Position numbers and translations under genes: made by a program. Shown piece after piece: positions 54,495 through 64,000 of a stretch of DNA of 64,000 bases (positions within the stretch are counted from its first letter, which is position 1; every line of letters starts with the position of its first letter). Under the pieces are notes generated by a model. That model made no database searches, was not told where the DNA came from, and saw only the letters and a list, made by a program, of their open reading frames with translations. This DNA is from Agrostemma githago (Eukaryota > Streptophyta > Magnoliopsida > Caryophyllales > Caryophyllaceae): the NCBI GenBank assembly GCA_958450325.1, contig OY288242.1, positions 22,884,474 through 22,948,473 of the forward strand, read 5' to 3'.

Positions 54495-56148
54495 TGATGG
54501 TGAGGATTGTCGTGGGTCCTACCGATCAATATATATAACCAACTAATCCTAACGGTAGCTAGGGTAAGTCGGGTAGTGTCCACGGAGACGGTATTGTAGT
54601 GTCTAGACTATGGTCTACTCACAAACAAGGCTAAGTCACAAACAAACACAAAGAAATGATGATTGGCAAATTATGAGGGGAGAAGAGGTATGAACAAGAC
54701 TAACAATGGATGAACTATAACAAAAACTAATGAACTACCAAAGATTAACTAAGCAAATAAACTAGAGAAGATGATCAACTAAGGAGATAGAGAATTCAAA
54801 TATGGAAAAGAGTAGGGTTAGGCCGGGTTCATAAGCATAGTAGGATGATTGGGTAATCAAGGGTGTAGGTGTCACTTAATCACTAAAGTCGGTTGCGCTC
54901 TCGCGCCAAAGCCAAAGTCCGCACTCTCGTGTCTAAGACTAGACCCGAACATTCATGCAAGATGCTACTCAAAACACAAACATTCAACCACAAATCGAAT
55001 ACACAATGAGAAGATGAGAACAAGCATGAGAAGCATTGGCCACTAATACACACACAAGGAATACAACCAATACATAGTGTGCCCAATAAGTGACTAGCAA
55101 CAAAAGATTCACCTTTACCCACAATTAAGCCCTAATCACCCATAATCCACACTTAATCCCCCTACTAACCCCACAAGAAATCTACTCACTCATTATCAAA
55201 CTAACTACAACAATGATAAGAGAAATCAACATAAATAATCCAACATTCATCATGAACAAACAAGAACAAGTAAACAAAATTGTAAAGATTAAAACTTGAG
55301 AGATTAACAAAGATTAAGAGAAGAGAAATTATACCCACTAACCAGAAGATGAAAAGATGAGAACTTGCATTAATAAGAAACCCAATAATCTCCACGGTTG
55401 TCAATCTTGGATGAGTCTTCAAGAATCTTCTCAATTACAAGATTAATTAACTAGATTAAACTAAGATTAACTAAGGATTAACTAAAGATGAAGAGAGGCT
55501 AATTAGGGTTTTAAATGCTTAAGAGAGGCCTAAAATAATCTAGGGTAAAGTATGGTGCTTAAACAATACAAAAGAGGAGTATTTATAGGGTTACAAGAAT
55601 GAAGGAGGAAGATAAAAGAGTCTCGGGCTACAGCTCGGCCATCCCGTCCGGGACGAGATGGTCCCATCTGGGACGGAGTGGTCCTGACCGGGACGGAGTG
55701 GTCCCGACCGGGACGGATTGGTCCCGCCCGGGATGGACCCAAAACAGGAGCAGTGCTTTTAGCGCACCTCATCCCGGACGGGATGAGGTCCTTCCCGTCG
55801 GGGATGGGTCTTGTAGGCCTCCAATATGATCTTTAAGGTTCCTTCTTTATTCACATGGGCTTCTCATCGACTCTCGGGTCTCGGGATCCAGTCTAAGGGG
55901 CTCGGGATCGGGTCCCAATGTCTCGGGGTCGAATCCAAGGCATCGAGTGATCGTTCCTTCGCTTTGTTGGCTCCGAAAAGTGTATGTATTGAGTCGGAAT
56001 CGCTCCCCAACTCTTCATGAATGGTCTCGGGAACCTAAAACGAACTAAAGGAAGCATAAGTAACCCATGAACCGCTCCCAAGGAGCGATTCCGCAAGGAA
56101 AATGGGACCAAAACATAACAAACTAGGCACTACAAACAACACTTATCA
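54495..56148 (-). repeat. 5' LTR of element G
   Basis: 1654 bp, uninterrupted. Palindrome array 55641-55809, including a unit around 55681-55710 absent from the 3' LTR. TATAAATA box 55580-55587. Confidence 0.95.
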
Positions 56149-56153
56149 GTTTA

Positions 56154-56698
56154 TCATGCCACTTCTTCGTGCGTTCCTTATAAACTCGGAAACTCTGATA
56201 AGCGCTTAGATGGAATTCGTCCAATTCATTCAATTGGAGCAACCGCTTCTCCCCACTCAGAATCGGGTCAAAATTAAGCTCTTTTACTGCCCAAAAAGCT
56301 TTATATTCTAACTCGACGGGAAGATGACATGCCTTTCCATAGACTAATCGATAGGGAGATGTACCGATGGGTGTCTTGTATGCGGTGCGATTGGCCCATA
56401 ATGCATCGTCTAGCTTGGCACTCCAATCCTTTCTCGATTTAGAAACCATCTTTTCGAGAATTGATTTAATTTCTCGATTAGATACTTCCACTTGACCGCT
56501 TGTTTGAGGATGATAAGCCAATCCGGTACGTTGCATAACACCATATTTGCGTACCAAAGTGTCCAATCTCTTCTCGTGGAAGTGTGAACCTCCATCACTA
56601 ATAATAGCTCGAGGAACCCCGAACCTAGGAAAAATTATTTTCTTAAAGAGATTTATAACCACCTTAGCATCGTTTGTAGGACAAGCTACCGCCTCGAC
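56154..56698 (-). pseudogene. Integrase catalytic core of E (right of insertion G)
   Basis: Follows the zinc-finger part after TAG at 56699-56701. Contains IFPRFGVPRAIISDGGSHF (second catalytic Asp), AYHPQTSGQVEVSNREIK (catalytic Glu), the ALWANRTAYKTPIGTSPYRLVYGK block typical of Athila, and ends at the GTTTA duplication of G. The frame resumes at 43172. Confidence 0.9.
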
Positions 56699-57175
56699 CT
56701 ATTTGGACACATAATCCACTGCAACTAGAATATACCGGTTACCAAAGGAAGAAAGAAACAAACCTTGATAATCGATTCCCCATACGTTGAAAATCTCGAT
56801 CTCTAATATACCGGTTTGTGGCATCTCATGTCGTCTAGAAATATTTCCGGATCGTTGGCACGCATCACAAGCAAGGATAAATCTTTGTGCATCTTTGAAT
56901 AAATTCGGCCAATAAAATCTGGATTGTAATATCTTGGCAATAGTGCGAGACGGACCATGATGATCACCATAGGGAGAAGAATGACAACCTTCCAAGACAC
57001 CTTTAACTTCCCAATCGGGTACGCACTTCCAAAAAATTCCATCCGCGCATTCTCGAAATAGGTAAGGATCATCCCAATAATACCTCCTCACATCAAATAA
57101 GAATTTCTTCTTTTGTTGATAGGTACAATTAGGAGGAAAATAACCACCAACCAAAAAGTTAGCAAAATCAGCATA
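56699..57175 (-). pseudogene. Integrase zinc-finger and start of core (element E)
   Basis: Open between in-frame stops at 57176-57178 and 56699-56701. Shows GGYFPPNCTYQQKKKF, YYWDDPYLFRECADG, the HHCC finger (CHSSPYGDHHGPSRT ... CDACQR), and VWGIDYQGLF with the first catalytic Asp. Confidence 0.9.
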
Positions 57176-57178
57176 CTA

Positions 57179-58407
57179 TGGCTCGTTGGTAGTTAACTCG
57201 GCAAGGGTGATCGCAAGTAAGGAATCGTCGGCAAAAGAATCATCAATCGGTAGGATTAATCCGTCTCATCAAATCTAAGCCGTGATAGATGATCAACTAC
57301 AACATTCTCAGCTCCCTTCTTATCCCGAATTTCTAGATCAAATTCTTGGAGTAGTAAGATCCAACGAATTAATCTGGGCTTTGCTTCCTTCTTTGCTGAG
57401 AGGTATTTTAATGCGGCATGGTCGGTATAAACAATCACCTTAGAACCTATGAGATAAGTTTGGAATTTATCGAGGGCATATATGATGGCTAATAACTCAT
57501 TTTCCGTCGTCGCGTAATTGACCTAAGCTTTATCTAAAGTCTTACTAGCATAGTAAATAGCATGTAAAACTTTATCTTTCTCTGACCCAAAACTGCTCCT
57601 ACGGCATAGTCGCTTGCATCACACATAATCTCGAAAGGTAGATTCCTATCCGGCGATCGAATAATGGGTGCTGAGATTAATGCCTCCTTAATCCTGTCAA
57701 AAGATTCACGACATGCATCAGTAAAGCAAAAGGGAGCATCTTTAAGAAGAAGTTGGGTAAGTGGGTTAGCAATTTTTGAGAAGTCCTTGATAAAGCGGCG
57801 ATAAAATCCCGCATGACCAAGGAAACTTCTAACCCCCTTAACATTAGTGGGAGGAGGTAATTGCTCTATCACTTGAATTTTCACTCGATCCACTTGGATG
57901 CCCTTATCCGAAACTAAATGACCAAGCACTACTCTCTCGTTGACCATGAAGTGACATTTTTCCCAGTTAAGTACCAAGTCAACTTCCTCACAGCGACCTA
58001 AAACTTTAGACAAATTCATCAAATAAGAATTAAAGTCAGAACCATACACACTGAAATCGTCCATAAATACCTCCATAATTGATTCAATAAAATTAGAAAA
58101 AATACTAATCATGCATCTCTGAAAAGTGGTCGGGGCGTTATATAATCCAAAAGGCATCCTTCAATATGCGAAGGTACCATAAGGACAAGTAAAGGTGGTC
58201 TTTTCTTGGTCCTCGGGATGAATGGGGATCTGAAAAAAAACAGGAGTAGCCATCTAGATAACAAAAGTACTTATGACGAGCTAATCTTTCTAACATTTAA
58301 TCATTAAATGGATGTGGGTAATGGTCTTTCTTTGTGGCGGCATTCAATTTCCTATAATCAATGCACATGCGCCATCCTGTAACAATTCGAGTAGAAATTA
58401 GTTCATT
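57179..58407 (-). pseudogene. Reverse transcriptase and RNase H of E, broken
   Basis: 58157-57534 carries MPFGLYNAPTTFQRCM, the active site FMDDFSVYG, LVLNWEKCHFMV and SFLGHAGFYRRFIKDFS, then the RNase H start LPFEIMCDASDYAVGAVLGQR. After frame breaks, 57438-57256 carries TDHAALKYL, RLIRWILLLQEFD and NVVVDHLSRL. The N-terminal RT stretch 58160-58407 is spread over several frames, including an indel in a T-run near 58230. FMDD in place of YVDD is normal for Athila. Confidence 0.88.
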
Positions 58408-60390
58408 TCAATCGTTTTTTATTACCGTGGTGCCTCCTTTCTTAGGCACCACCTGAATCGGACAGACCCACTTAGAGTCGGATATAGCATATATAATACC
58501 GGCATCTAGAAGTTTCATAACTTCTGTTTTAACAACTTCCTGCATATTCGGATTCAGTTGACGCTGACCTTGGATAGACGGTCTATGACCGTCTTCAAGA
58601 TGAATGCGATGCATGCAAAAGTCGGGAGAAATACCTTTTAAGTCACTTAAACTATACCCCAATGCCTTCTTATGTTTCCTCAATACAGTTAATAAATCAG
58701 TCAACTGAGATTCAGTCAAAGAATTACTTACTATAACCGGGTTTAGCTCACCCTTATCGAGAAAAGCATACCTGAGATTCGTGGGTAACGGTTTAAGTTC
58801 AGGTTTCTGTACCTCGACTGAACAAGAATAAGACAAATCAAGGTTGACGATTTCGACCGTCTCAGCTTCTTTCGGATCTCCTGTATATAAAAGTATTTCT
58901 ATCTCATCTACCTCAGCTTTCCAAATTCCTTCATCACCTGTATAACTCGATTCACACATTAGTAACTCCAAGGGATCCTTTGTCAAGGATCCGAGTAAAG
59001 TGGACTCGATAATGTCATCGACCGAATCAAAGGTGTCTAGACAATAGCATGACTCATCAGTTATAGGGGCTTTTAAAGTTTTATTTAGATTAAATGTGAC
59101 TTTATCTTCCCCGACCTCAAGTGTTAAACTACCGTTTTTGACATCAATGATCGCGCCTGCAGTGTGAAGGAATGGACGACCTAGAATAATAGGGATGTGT
59201 GTATCCTCAGCGATGTCTAAGACAACAAAGTCGACAGGAAAAAAGAACTTCCCTACCTTAACCGGGACGTCTTCTAAGACACCTAAAGGTCTACGGATCG
59301 ATCGATCAGCCATTTGCAGTGTGATATTGGTACACTTCAACCCTCCCATATCTAGCTTCTCACAGATGGAATAGAGCATGACACTAACACTAGCCCCAAG
59401 ATCACATAATGCATTATCGACAATATGGGTACCTATAGTGCATGGGATAGAGAAACTATCAGGATCCTTAAGTTTTGGAGGTGATTTATTTTGAAGGAGT
59501 GCACTACACTCCCCCGTAACAGCAATCGTCTCAACCTCATTAAAAGAACGCTTCCTAGAAAGTATGTCTTTCATAAATTTAGCATATGCAGGTACTTGGG
59601 TAATTAACTCAGTAAACGGAACGGTTACCTGAAGATTCTTCACAACGTCCATAAACTTACTGAATTGACCGTCGATCTTGCTGTTGCGTTGACGACCTGG
59701 GAATGGGAGCTTAACATGTTGGGCTGTGGTAGAAATAGGCTGCTCCGATGGACGAACCGATCGGTTTGATTGTGAACCGGTCGGTTCGTCTTTGTCCCGC
59801 TCGGTATGATCTTGAACCGATCGGTTTGTTTTTGTACTGGTCGGTTCGTTTTTTTCCCGACTGGTATGATCTTCGTCCTCTGCTTCTTTCTCAGCTTCAT
59901 CTCTTGTTTCCTTTCCAACCTCGTCTTCTGGTTCCGGCATCTTCGGACCATCGTAAACTGTTCCACTCCTTAGGGTAATAGCATTAATATGTTGATTCCC
60001 ATGAGGTTGATTACCTTGAGGTGGATTTCCTTGAGGCGGCAAGGTTCCTGGCTGACGTGTAGCTTGAGAATTAGCTAACTGAGTAACTTGTTTCTCGAGC
60101 ATCTTATGACTTGTCTGAAATTGAGTCATCCTGTTCATCATCATGTTCCTCAGTTCGGCTATTTCAACTGAGTGTTGGTGAGCTTGAGCCTGGAATGGAG
60201 GAAGTGGTGGAAATTGCTGTTGATTATTCTGAATTATGTTCTGTCCTTGAGGTCTTAGATTCGATTGATTTCCTTGCATTCGACCGTGAGGAGGCACATA
60301 TGGTGGATTTCGGGGTGGAGGTGTTGTAGGATTCAACACATTCTGACTTGCATAAGATAATAGAGCACGGTTATAGCCAGGTTGATTCAT
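58408..60390 (-). pseudogene. Gag C-terminus, protease and RT start (element E)
   Basis: Same frame as the upstream gag, after TAA 60391-60393. Pro/Gln/Asn-rich linker, then the in-frame palindrome array (59867-59754) translating to repeated NRSV/NRPV-type motifs. Then the protease (NALCDLGASVSVML, IILGRPFLHTAGA), a Glu-rich stretch, and the RT N-terminus (PNMQEVVKTEVMKLLDAGIIY, VQVVPKKGG-like IQVVPKKGGTT). Ends at TGA 58408-58410. Confidence 0.88.
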
Positions 60391-61434
60391 TTAAGGCAAG
60401 TTCTGATTCCGTTGGAATGATTGATAAGCATTAACTTGTTCCTGCGTTCCCATGCATTCGTGAGCATGATGTCCTGGTACGCCACAATCATCACAAACTA
60501 TTTCCTGGGTCATAGCATGCACTCGATGCATTCCTTTATCTGAGTTAGATGCTTCATAGGAATCGAATCGCTTAGTCAAAACAGCTAATTGATTAGCGAT
60601 TGCAGAGTCAGTATCGTTACCATTCCCTCGGGTATTAGCGCGTGGATTTTCCCATCGTGCATGGTGGGATGCCATATCCTCAATAGTCTGCCACGCCTTA
60701 TCATCATCAACATTGGACTGGAACCTCCCGTTGCAAGCTGAATCAAGAGTATTACGACAATCGTCGTATAGACCATTATAAAATTGATTGCAAAGGAACC
60801 ATTCTTCAAACCCATGATGAGGACATTCTTTGACCAGCTTCTTGAATCTTTCTCATGCCTCATGAATATTCTCATTAGGTGTTTGACGAAAATTAGTAAT
60901 CTGGCTTCGTAGCATATTCGTCTTCAGGGGCGGATAATAATGTTTGTAGAAAGCCAAGGCAAGAGAATTCCAATCGTGGATTCCAGCTGAGACCTTGTCG
61001 AGATCGGTGATCCATTCTCTTGCTGTATCACGTAGATAGAACATGAAAAGCATCTCCATGACTTGCTCCTGAGTAACTCCTGCAGGAAGGGGAATAGTAG
61101 AGCAATAGTCAGTAAAAATTCTCATGTGTTTAGCGGGATCTTCCTTGGCATTGCCTCCAAACTGATTCTTCTCGACCAAGGTAATGAAAGCGGGACAGAT
61201 CTCAAAGATGCCATTAGTGGCAGTTGGACGCTTGACCAACTTTGGAAGGGCAGTCTGTTCTGGTTCGGAGTGGCTAGCATGATTAGGCATCTTGACTAGC
61301 GGGGGTGGTAGTAGAAGGAGAGGTGATGAAGGATCGGGAGCGGGAGTGTCCTCTTCAAAGGACTGATATTCCGCGATATATTCCTGGTGTAGATCTTCCA
61401 AAACTGAAAGAACTGATGTTTCTGCAATTTCCAT
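60391..61434 (-). pseudogene. gag: Gag of element E, two stops
   Basis: ATG at 61434. Capsid region (FITLVEKNQFGG, HMRIFTDYCSTI, REWITDLDKVSAGIHDWNSL, FYKHYYPPLKTNML) to a TGA at 60853-60855. The frame then continues through the rest of the capsid and a CCHC knuckle (VCDDCGVPGHHAHEC) to TAA 60391-60393. Confidence 0.9.
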
Positions 61435-61655
61435 AAAGAAATTTCGTCACTTACGAAGGGTCTTCTCTGGTTCAGGATCAAACGGATATAATTCTGAACG
61501 GGAGCACCTGGGCATAAGCAAGAAACTACAATAAAGAAGTGAGAAACTGTCTCAAGGAACTTGTGGATTCCCTGAGACGAAGAGAAATAATCTAGAATCT
61601 TAGACAAATAAAAAGCAATAAAACAAAACCGTCTCCCCGGCAACGACGCCAAAAT
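61435..61655 (-). other. Leader and primer-binding site of E
   Basis: The primer site TGGCGTCGTTGCCGGGGA (61651-61634) is aspartate-tRNA type with one base different from F. About 200 nt leader, nothing else recognised. Confidence 0.85.
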
Positions 61656-62916
61656 TGACAAGGCTAAAGTCGTATCACCTATATCAAAATAAACCTAACT
61701 AACAACTAACAAATAGCTAGTAGCAAGTAAGGGTCGAACCACAGAGAGATGGATGAATATTGCAAATTATCTATAATCGATTCTAAACTATTCTAGTTCT
61801 GATTTGTTTGTATTTGTTTTCTAAACAATTGCAGTAATGTAAATTAAGGGTTCTAACAATATTAAAAGAGATCTAGGGTCTTACGGTTCACTATGCAATT
61901 AAATTGGGTAAAGTTAATTAATCATTTAATCAATCAATCATAGTTATTTAGGGCAAAGACACGGCCTCTCGGATCTTATGTCAACCTTAGGATAGATTCT
62001 GACGGGCTCTCGCAACTTACCAGATTATCCTACCCACTTACTTGTAAGTCTACCCTTACCAGGCTTTCGATCTTAGGTTCGGGTTCCTAAACATTCAACT
62101 AGTTCAACGTCTCAAACTAATCAAACGACGATACAAAACAAGTAGTAAGGCAATAACATATGAAAGATCCATCAAACAATTAATCAAGCTAACATCCCCA
62201 ATTCAATTAACATAGATCCCCTTCAACCCTAGATAAATAAATTAGCTACTCATGATTAAAGATGAAACAACAAATTAATTAAGCATAATAGAAATCAATA
62301 TGAAAATAAGAGAAAAGGGAAAATTACCGATTATGAAGAACTGAAAGATTGAATAATAATTAACATCTAAAAAGTACCGCTACAAGCTTGCAGAATTCTG
62401 ATGCTAATAATAAAACTAAAACTAAAGTTTTTGAATGAATAAAAAAGTGCCCTTAAACATAGCCCTAAGAAGGGTATTTATACTTATTACAATGAGTTTA
62501 ATTAAGAAATAGAATATAGTTTAATAAAATAATCCCGTAAGATTCTAATTAGTGTAGAATAAGAATTCTTCAGAAATTAGGAAAGCCTCTCTGACGCCTC
62601 GTGAACCGCTCGGTTCACAAACAAACCGAGCGGTACGAAAATGAACCGACCGGTTCGAAATCAAACCGCTCGGTACAAGATCAAACCGACCGGTTCGGTA
62701 TCATACCGGTTCGGCCTTCGTTGTCCGCCTTGCTGCCTTGTTCTTTCTTGTTTTCTTCATTTGTAGCTCTTAACTCCGTCTTTTGCTACGTTTCCTGCCA
62801 AAACATAAACCATATACCTACGGATAAAAGGCTACTAAATTATTCTTAAGGCATGTGAAATCGGTACAAACGGAGGATAAAATGAGACTAAATATGCATA
62901 TGAACTTTGTTCATCA
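61656..62916 (-). repeat. 5' LTR of element E
   Basis: 1261 bp. Palindrome array 62602-62712 and TATAAATA box 62475-62482. The array is 4 nt shorter than in the 3' LTR at one ACCGACCGGT unit. Confidence 0.95.
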
Positions 62917-62921
62917 GATTC

Positions 62922-63747
62922 TGATCTATCGAAACAACTTACTACCTAGCTCCACATTCTAAAACCATCCAAGCCAGTCACCCTGACCCAAACACGGTGT
63001 CTCGGTAATTATCACATTCAAGGGGTCACACCCGACCATTTGAATACACTCTAAACATCTCACATCAATAATTGGCATAACGAGTCTAAAGCAAAATCAC
63101 TCACATCTAATAAGAACTACGAACATGGTTTGATTCCGTCTAAACACAGATACGTAGGCAACCCGTCCCCGGGTACAACCAGATGACCGAACAAAGGAAA
63201 TCGATTCGTCGATCCATGTACAAACTGGGACTCTTCCCACGACCCGGTCAATGAGTGATTTTAATTTGACGAAGCACAAATGACGAGCCGAGGAAGGGGT
63301 GAAAACCCGGAAGGGCACCCCGGGCAAAATGAAGAAACGAGTTGCGAGCCGTCGGTAAAAAAAAAAACAAAATAAACAAGATAAAAACAAAGGTCAGCCG
63401 AGGACAGAGTGATAACCCGAAAGGGCACTCCGGGCAAAATGAAGAATCGACTTGCGAGCCACCACGAAAAAATAAATAAATAAATAAGTAAATGTGCTTC
63501 TCATTAATGCAAAATCAATTAAATCAAGCTTTTGTCGAGGCCCTTTACATCAAACATCCAAAATCCGGCTACCCCGGGAAACGACAACGCGTCTAGTAAA
63601 ACCCCACAAAAACTAGTGATAATACACCACATAATGTCAATTAATACAACATAGTATTAAACGGTTGGGCTCTACCGGTCCAACTTTTCCTTTCCCTTGC
63701 CATTCGGGTATGCTTGCTCGGGTCTTTCATCATCGACCCCTCCTAAC
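62922..63747 (+). other. 3' region of element C, right of insertion E
   Basis: Non-coding. It holds the conserved hairpin block (63121-63180) and an imperfect tandem duplication at about 63275-63480: two units each with GCCGAGGA, AACCCG-AAGGGCAC-CCGGGCAAAATGAAGAA and TTGCGAGCC, each followed by an A-rich run. No gene seen. Confidence 0.65.
63121..63180 (+). other. Conserved Tat 3' block with covarying hairpin (copy C)
   Basis: TGGTTTGATTCC, spacer, ATACGTAGGCA (63150-63160), stem ACCC (63161-63164), 6-nt loop, GGGT (63171-63174), ACAACC (63175-63180). Confidence 0.75.
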
Positions 63748-64000
63748 TCAAGCTTCCACCGCCCTAGCCAAAAGCGAGCTCAACCAATCCCACGTCCCCT
63801 TCTCACCCACATTTTCAATATGAGTCTTGTCGGTCTCAGCCCGTTTAGATGAACTGACGAATACTAGGATCAGTAACGCCGTCTTTGGTCGAGCACTTAG
63901 CAACATTAGCCCACACAGCTTCCTTATTCTGTAGTACAACCATCTCCACAATCTTTAACCTTTCTCTCACATCCGACAACCCCGAACGTCGGGAATGACC
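63748..64000 (-). pseudogene. Possible antisense ORF, 3' end (element C)
   Basis: On the strand opposite to C's mini-Gag, one frame from the window edge is open to 63848 and reads RLKIVEMVVLQNKEAVW, helix-like. A second frame ends in TWDWLSSLLARAVEA at 63748, the join being near 63850. Tat elements are known to carry antisense extra ORFs between pol and the 3' LTR; the position fits. The sequence is too short to name a family, and chance remains possible. Confidence 0.35.

Larger units (their letters stand above)
43173..56148 (-). mobile_element. Element G: Athila-type gag-protease element, inserted in E integrase
   Basis: LTRs 43173-48529 (3', enlarged by D) and 54495-56148 (5'), with GTTTA duplicated (43168-43172, 56149-56153). 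Without D it is about 9.25 kb. Layout as in F: primer site, gag-protease, long non-coding 3' region, hairpin and polypurine tract. RT, RNase H and integrase are absent. The LTR sequence is closer to solo LTR H than to F. In-frame stops at 53360 and 52001 and a frameshift near 51190 indicate greater age than F. Confidence 0.95.
28310..62916 (-). mobile_element. Element E: Athila-lineage element with env-position ORF, carrying insertions F and G
   Basis: LTRs at 28310-29586 (3') and 61656-62916 (5'), both TGATGAAC...CTTGTCA on the minus strand, with GATTC duplicated outside (28305-28309, 62917-62921). Subtracting F and G with their duplications leaves about 11.9 kb, the usual Athila size. Order: primer site, gag, protease, RT, RNase H, integrase, promoter-like spacer, Athila ORF, 3' region with two hairpin-polypurine modules. 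All coding parts have stops or frameshifts. I counted about 30 substitutions between the LTRs by eye (roughly 2.4%). Confidence 0.95.
25360..64000 (+). mobile_element. Element C: second non-autonomous Tat-type element, split by E
   Basis: Visible parts are 25360-28304 (leader, mini-Gag, post-gag) and 62922-64000 (3' region). Collinear with the interior of B: mini-Gag, the block with AAATCAGATCCC, then the ATACGTAGGCA hairpin block. Athila element E lies between, with GATTC duplicated on both sides. Its LTRs are not in the window. No protease, RT or integrase was seen in the visible parts. The left boundary at 25360 is where D' stops, so C probably extends further left beyond A. Confidence 0.7.

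Overview
The window is plant nuclear DNA made entirely of nested LTR retrotransposons. I found no host gene, tRNA, rRNA or CRISPR array. The lineages are Ty3/gypsy Athila (aspartate-tRNA-type primer sites, gag/protease/RT/RNase H/integrase, Athila ORF in the env position) and Ty3/gypsy Tat (arginine-tRNA-type primer site, two RNase H domains). There are also two copies of a 3.7 kb LTR-like unit whose ends resemble chromovirus LTRs. An angiosperm with a repeat-rich genome fits; a eudicot, perhaps Caryophyllales, is only a guess.

Layout, left to right. Element A (1-10339, minus strand) is a Tat-type element with gag, protease, RT, dual RNase H and integrase; its distal LTR lies outside the window. 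It sits in D' (10340-25359), which is also split by element B (11859-23422, plus; site duplication ATATG). B has A-like LTRs and leader but encodes only a capsid-less mini-Gag. B's 3' LTR carries solo LTR H (19635-21296; duplication GTAAC). From 25360 to the window end runs element C (plus), a second mini-Gag Tat relative. Athila element E (28310-62916, minus; duplication GATTC) splits C. E is about 11.9 kb once two insertions are subtracted: F (32798-42506; duplication GGGGG) and G (43173-56148; duplication GTTTA). F and G are Athila-type elements with gag-protease only. A 3.7 kb unit, D (43278-46997), sits in G's 3' LTR. The deepest nests are C>E>G>D and C>D'>B>H.

Every pol carries stops or frameshifts, so none of these copies looks autonomous now. 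F is youngest: about 5 substitutions between its LTRs by hand count, against about 30 for E.

The most interesting signals are non-coding. (1) All three LTR families carry arrays of unrelated short palindromes sharing the core CG-N2-CG just upstream of the TATA box, and copy number differs between the two LTRs of single insertions. (2) Athila elements carry a hairpin with a G-rich loop just before the polypurine tract; stems differ but pair, and E and F have a second internal copy. (3) Three Tat elements share a block containing a covarying hairpin, kept even in copies without pol. (4) Two independent Tat derivatives have lost the Gag capsid but kept the coiled coil and a CHHC zinc knuckle.
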